From Mycolicibacterium pulveris (lineage in GTDB: Bacteria > Actinomycetota > Actinomycetes > Mycobacteriales > Mycobacteriaceae), in assembly GCF_010725725.1 (NCBI RefSeq), contig NZ_AP022599.1, forward strand, positions 3,038,001 to 3,102,000: DNA of 64,000 bases. The letters run 5' to 3'. The notes beneath the pieces were generated by a model. It saw only the letters and a list, made by a program, of their open reading frames with translations. It did not search any database and was not told the origin of the DNA. Shown in pieces: positions 63,497 through 64,000 of the stretch. A program made the position numbers and the translations under genes. Each line of letters starts with the position of its first letter. Position 1 is the stretch's first letter.

Positions 63497-64000
63497 CGAC
63501 AACGCTCGATCGGCCGGTGAAGGCCACCACGTTCCAGGGTGTGAGCCTGCGGCGCAAGATCACCAACAACATCGCGACGGTGTTGGTGACGCTGTCGGTG
63601 CTGATCGCGTTGATCCCGCTGCTGTGGGTGCTGTACTCGGTGATCGCCAAGGGCATCAAGGTGATCGCGTCGGCGGAGTGGTGGTGGAATTCGCAGGCGG
63701 GCATGACGGCGTTCATGGCCGGCGGCGGGGCCTACCACGCGATCGTGGGCACGCTGCTGCAGGGCCTGGTGTGCGCGGCCATCTCGATTCCGATCGGTAT
63801 CTTCGTCGCCATCTACCTGGTCGAGTACGGTGGCGGCACCCGGATGGGCAAGCTCACCACGTTCATGGTGGACATCCTCACCGGCGTCCCCTCGATCGTG
63901 GCGGCGCTGTTCATCTACGCGCTGTGGGTTGCCACGCTCGGATTCGAGCGGTCCGGCTTAGCGGTGTCGCTTTCCCTTGTGCTGCTGATGATTCCGGTGA
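63493..64000 (+). CDS. pstA: phosphate ABC permease PstA, N-terminal part
   Basis: The window ends inside the gene after 169 codons. Start GTG overlaps pstC by GTGA. Visible are a cytoplasmic start ([20 protein letters not shown]), a first membrane helix ([20 protein letters not shown]), a second ([20 protein letters not shown]) and the PstA segment [20 protein letters not shown]. pstB, the ATPase, is expected beyond the edge. No stop or frame problem in the visible part. Confidence 0.93.
   Translation, partial: MTTTLDRPVKATTFQGVSLRRKITNNIATVLVTLSVLIALIPLLWVLYSVIAKGIKVIASAEWWWNSQAGMTAFMAGGGAYHAIVGTLLQGLVCAAISIPIGIFVAIYLVEYGGGTRMGKLTTFMVDILTGVPSIVAALFIYALWVATLGFERSGLAVSLSLVLLMIPV

Overview
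This window is chromosomal DNA of a rapidly growing mycobacterium (Mycolicibacterium type). It is GC-rich, codes densely on both strands and often starts genes with GTG. Gene order follows Mycobacterium tuberculosis Rv0759c to Rv0820, recalled from memory and not searched. Mycobacterial hallmarks include mshD, lmeA, glnR, an encapsulin with its DyP peroxidase, SseC and CysA rhodanese. No insertion sequence, prophage or CRISPR array was seen.

Layout. 1-2.2 kb: the end of a copper chaperone gene, a Tat-exported DyP peroxidase, a small secreted protein, a broken HNH nuclease gene and tRNA-Thr. 2.2-10.9 kb (minus strand): a decapeptide-repeat protein, a HIT protein, then a sterol/alcohol oxidation operon read from a TetR gene through CYP123, an SDR, CYP51, ferredoxin, an NTF2-like protein and an NDMA-type alcohol dehydrogenase. 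11-14.6 kb (plus): aldehyde dehydrogenase, SDR, hydroxyacid dehydrogenase and carboxymuconolactone decarboxylase-like genes. 14.6-18.2 kb looks inserted relative to M. tuberculosis: an unassigned 408-aa protein, an EspA/EspE-like protein, a TetR and a CYP125-like P450.

18.3-52 kb is purine territory. purD, purB, purC, purS-purQ, purL, purF and purM are scattered among P450 CYP126, an intact oligopeptidase B, a permease, FAD and MBL enzymes, the encapsulin nanocompartment operon, an M18 aminopeptidase, an orphan MCE protein and small helper proteins. 52-56 kb holds a YgfZ-like protein, an aminodeoxychorismate lyase-like enzyme, a 329-bp structured gap, a lipoprotein and a nitrobindin-like protein. 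56-59.3 kb (minus) is a sulfur/thiol block: sseC, cysA2, a DUF4395 protein, a polycysteine leader peptide, thiX and lmeA. 59.5-64 kb (plus): glnR, mshD and the start of pstS-pstC-pstA behind a Pho-box-like direct repeat.

Shared logic. Six purine transcription units (purD, purB, purC, purS, purL, purM), and about 20 starts in all, have a TANNNT -10 box 6-8 nt before the start codon, which predicts leaderless mRNAs. Neighbouring genes often overlap by ATGA or GTGA. Convergent genes are separated by long hairpins, or by palindromes that contain both stop codons. The most interesting non-standard elements are the structured RNA candidate at 54.24-54.46 kb, the cysteine attenuator at 58 kb, a matched pair of GGACA/TGTCC palindromes at the CYP51 and aldA operons, TGACGTCA palindromes at both ends of purF, and a protein built of twelve decapeptides with a 30-residue super-period.
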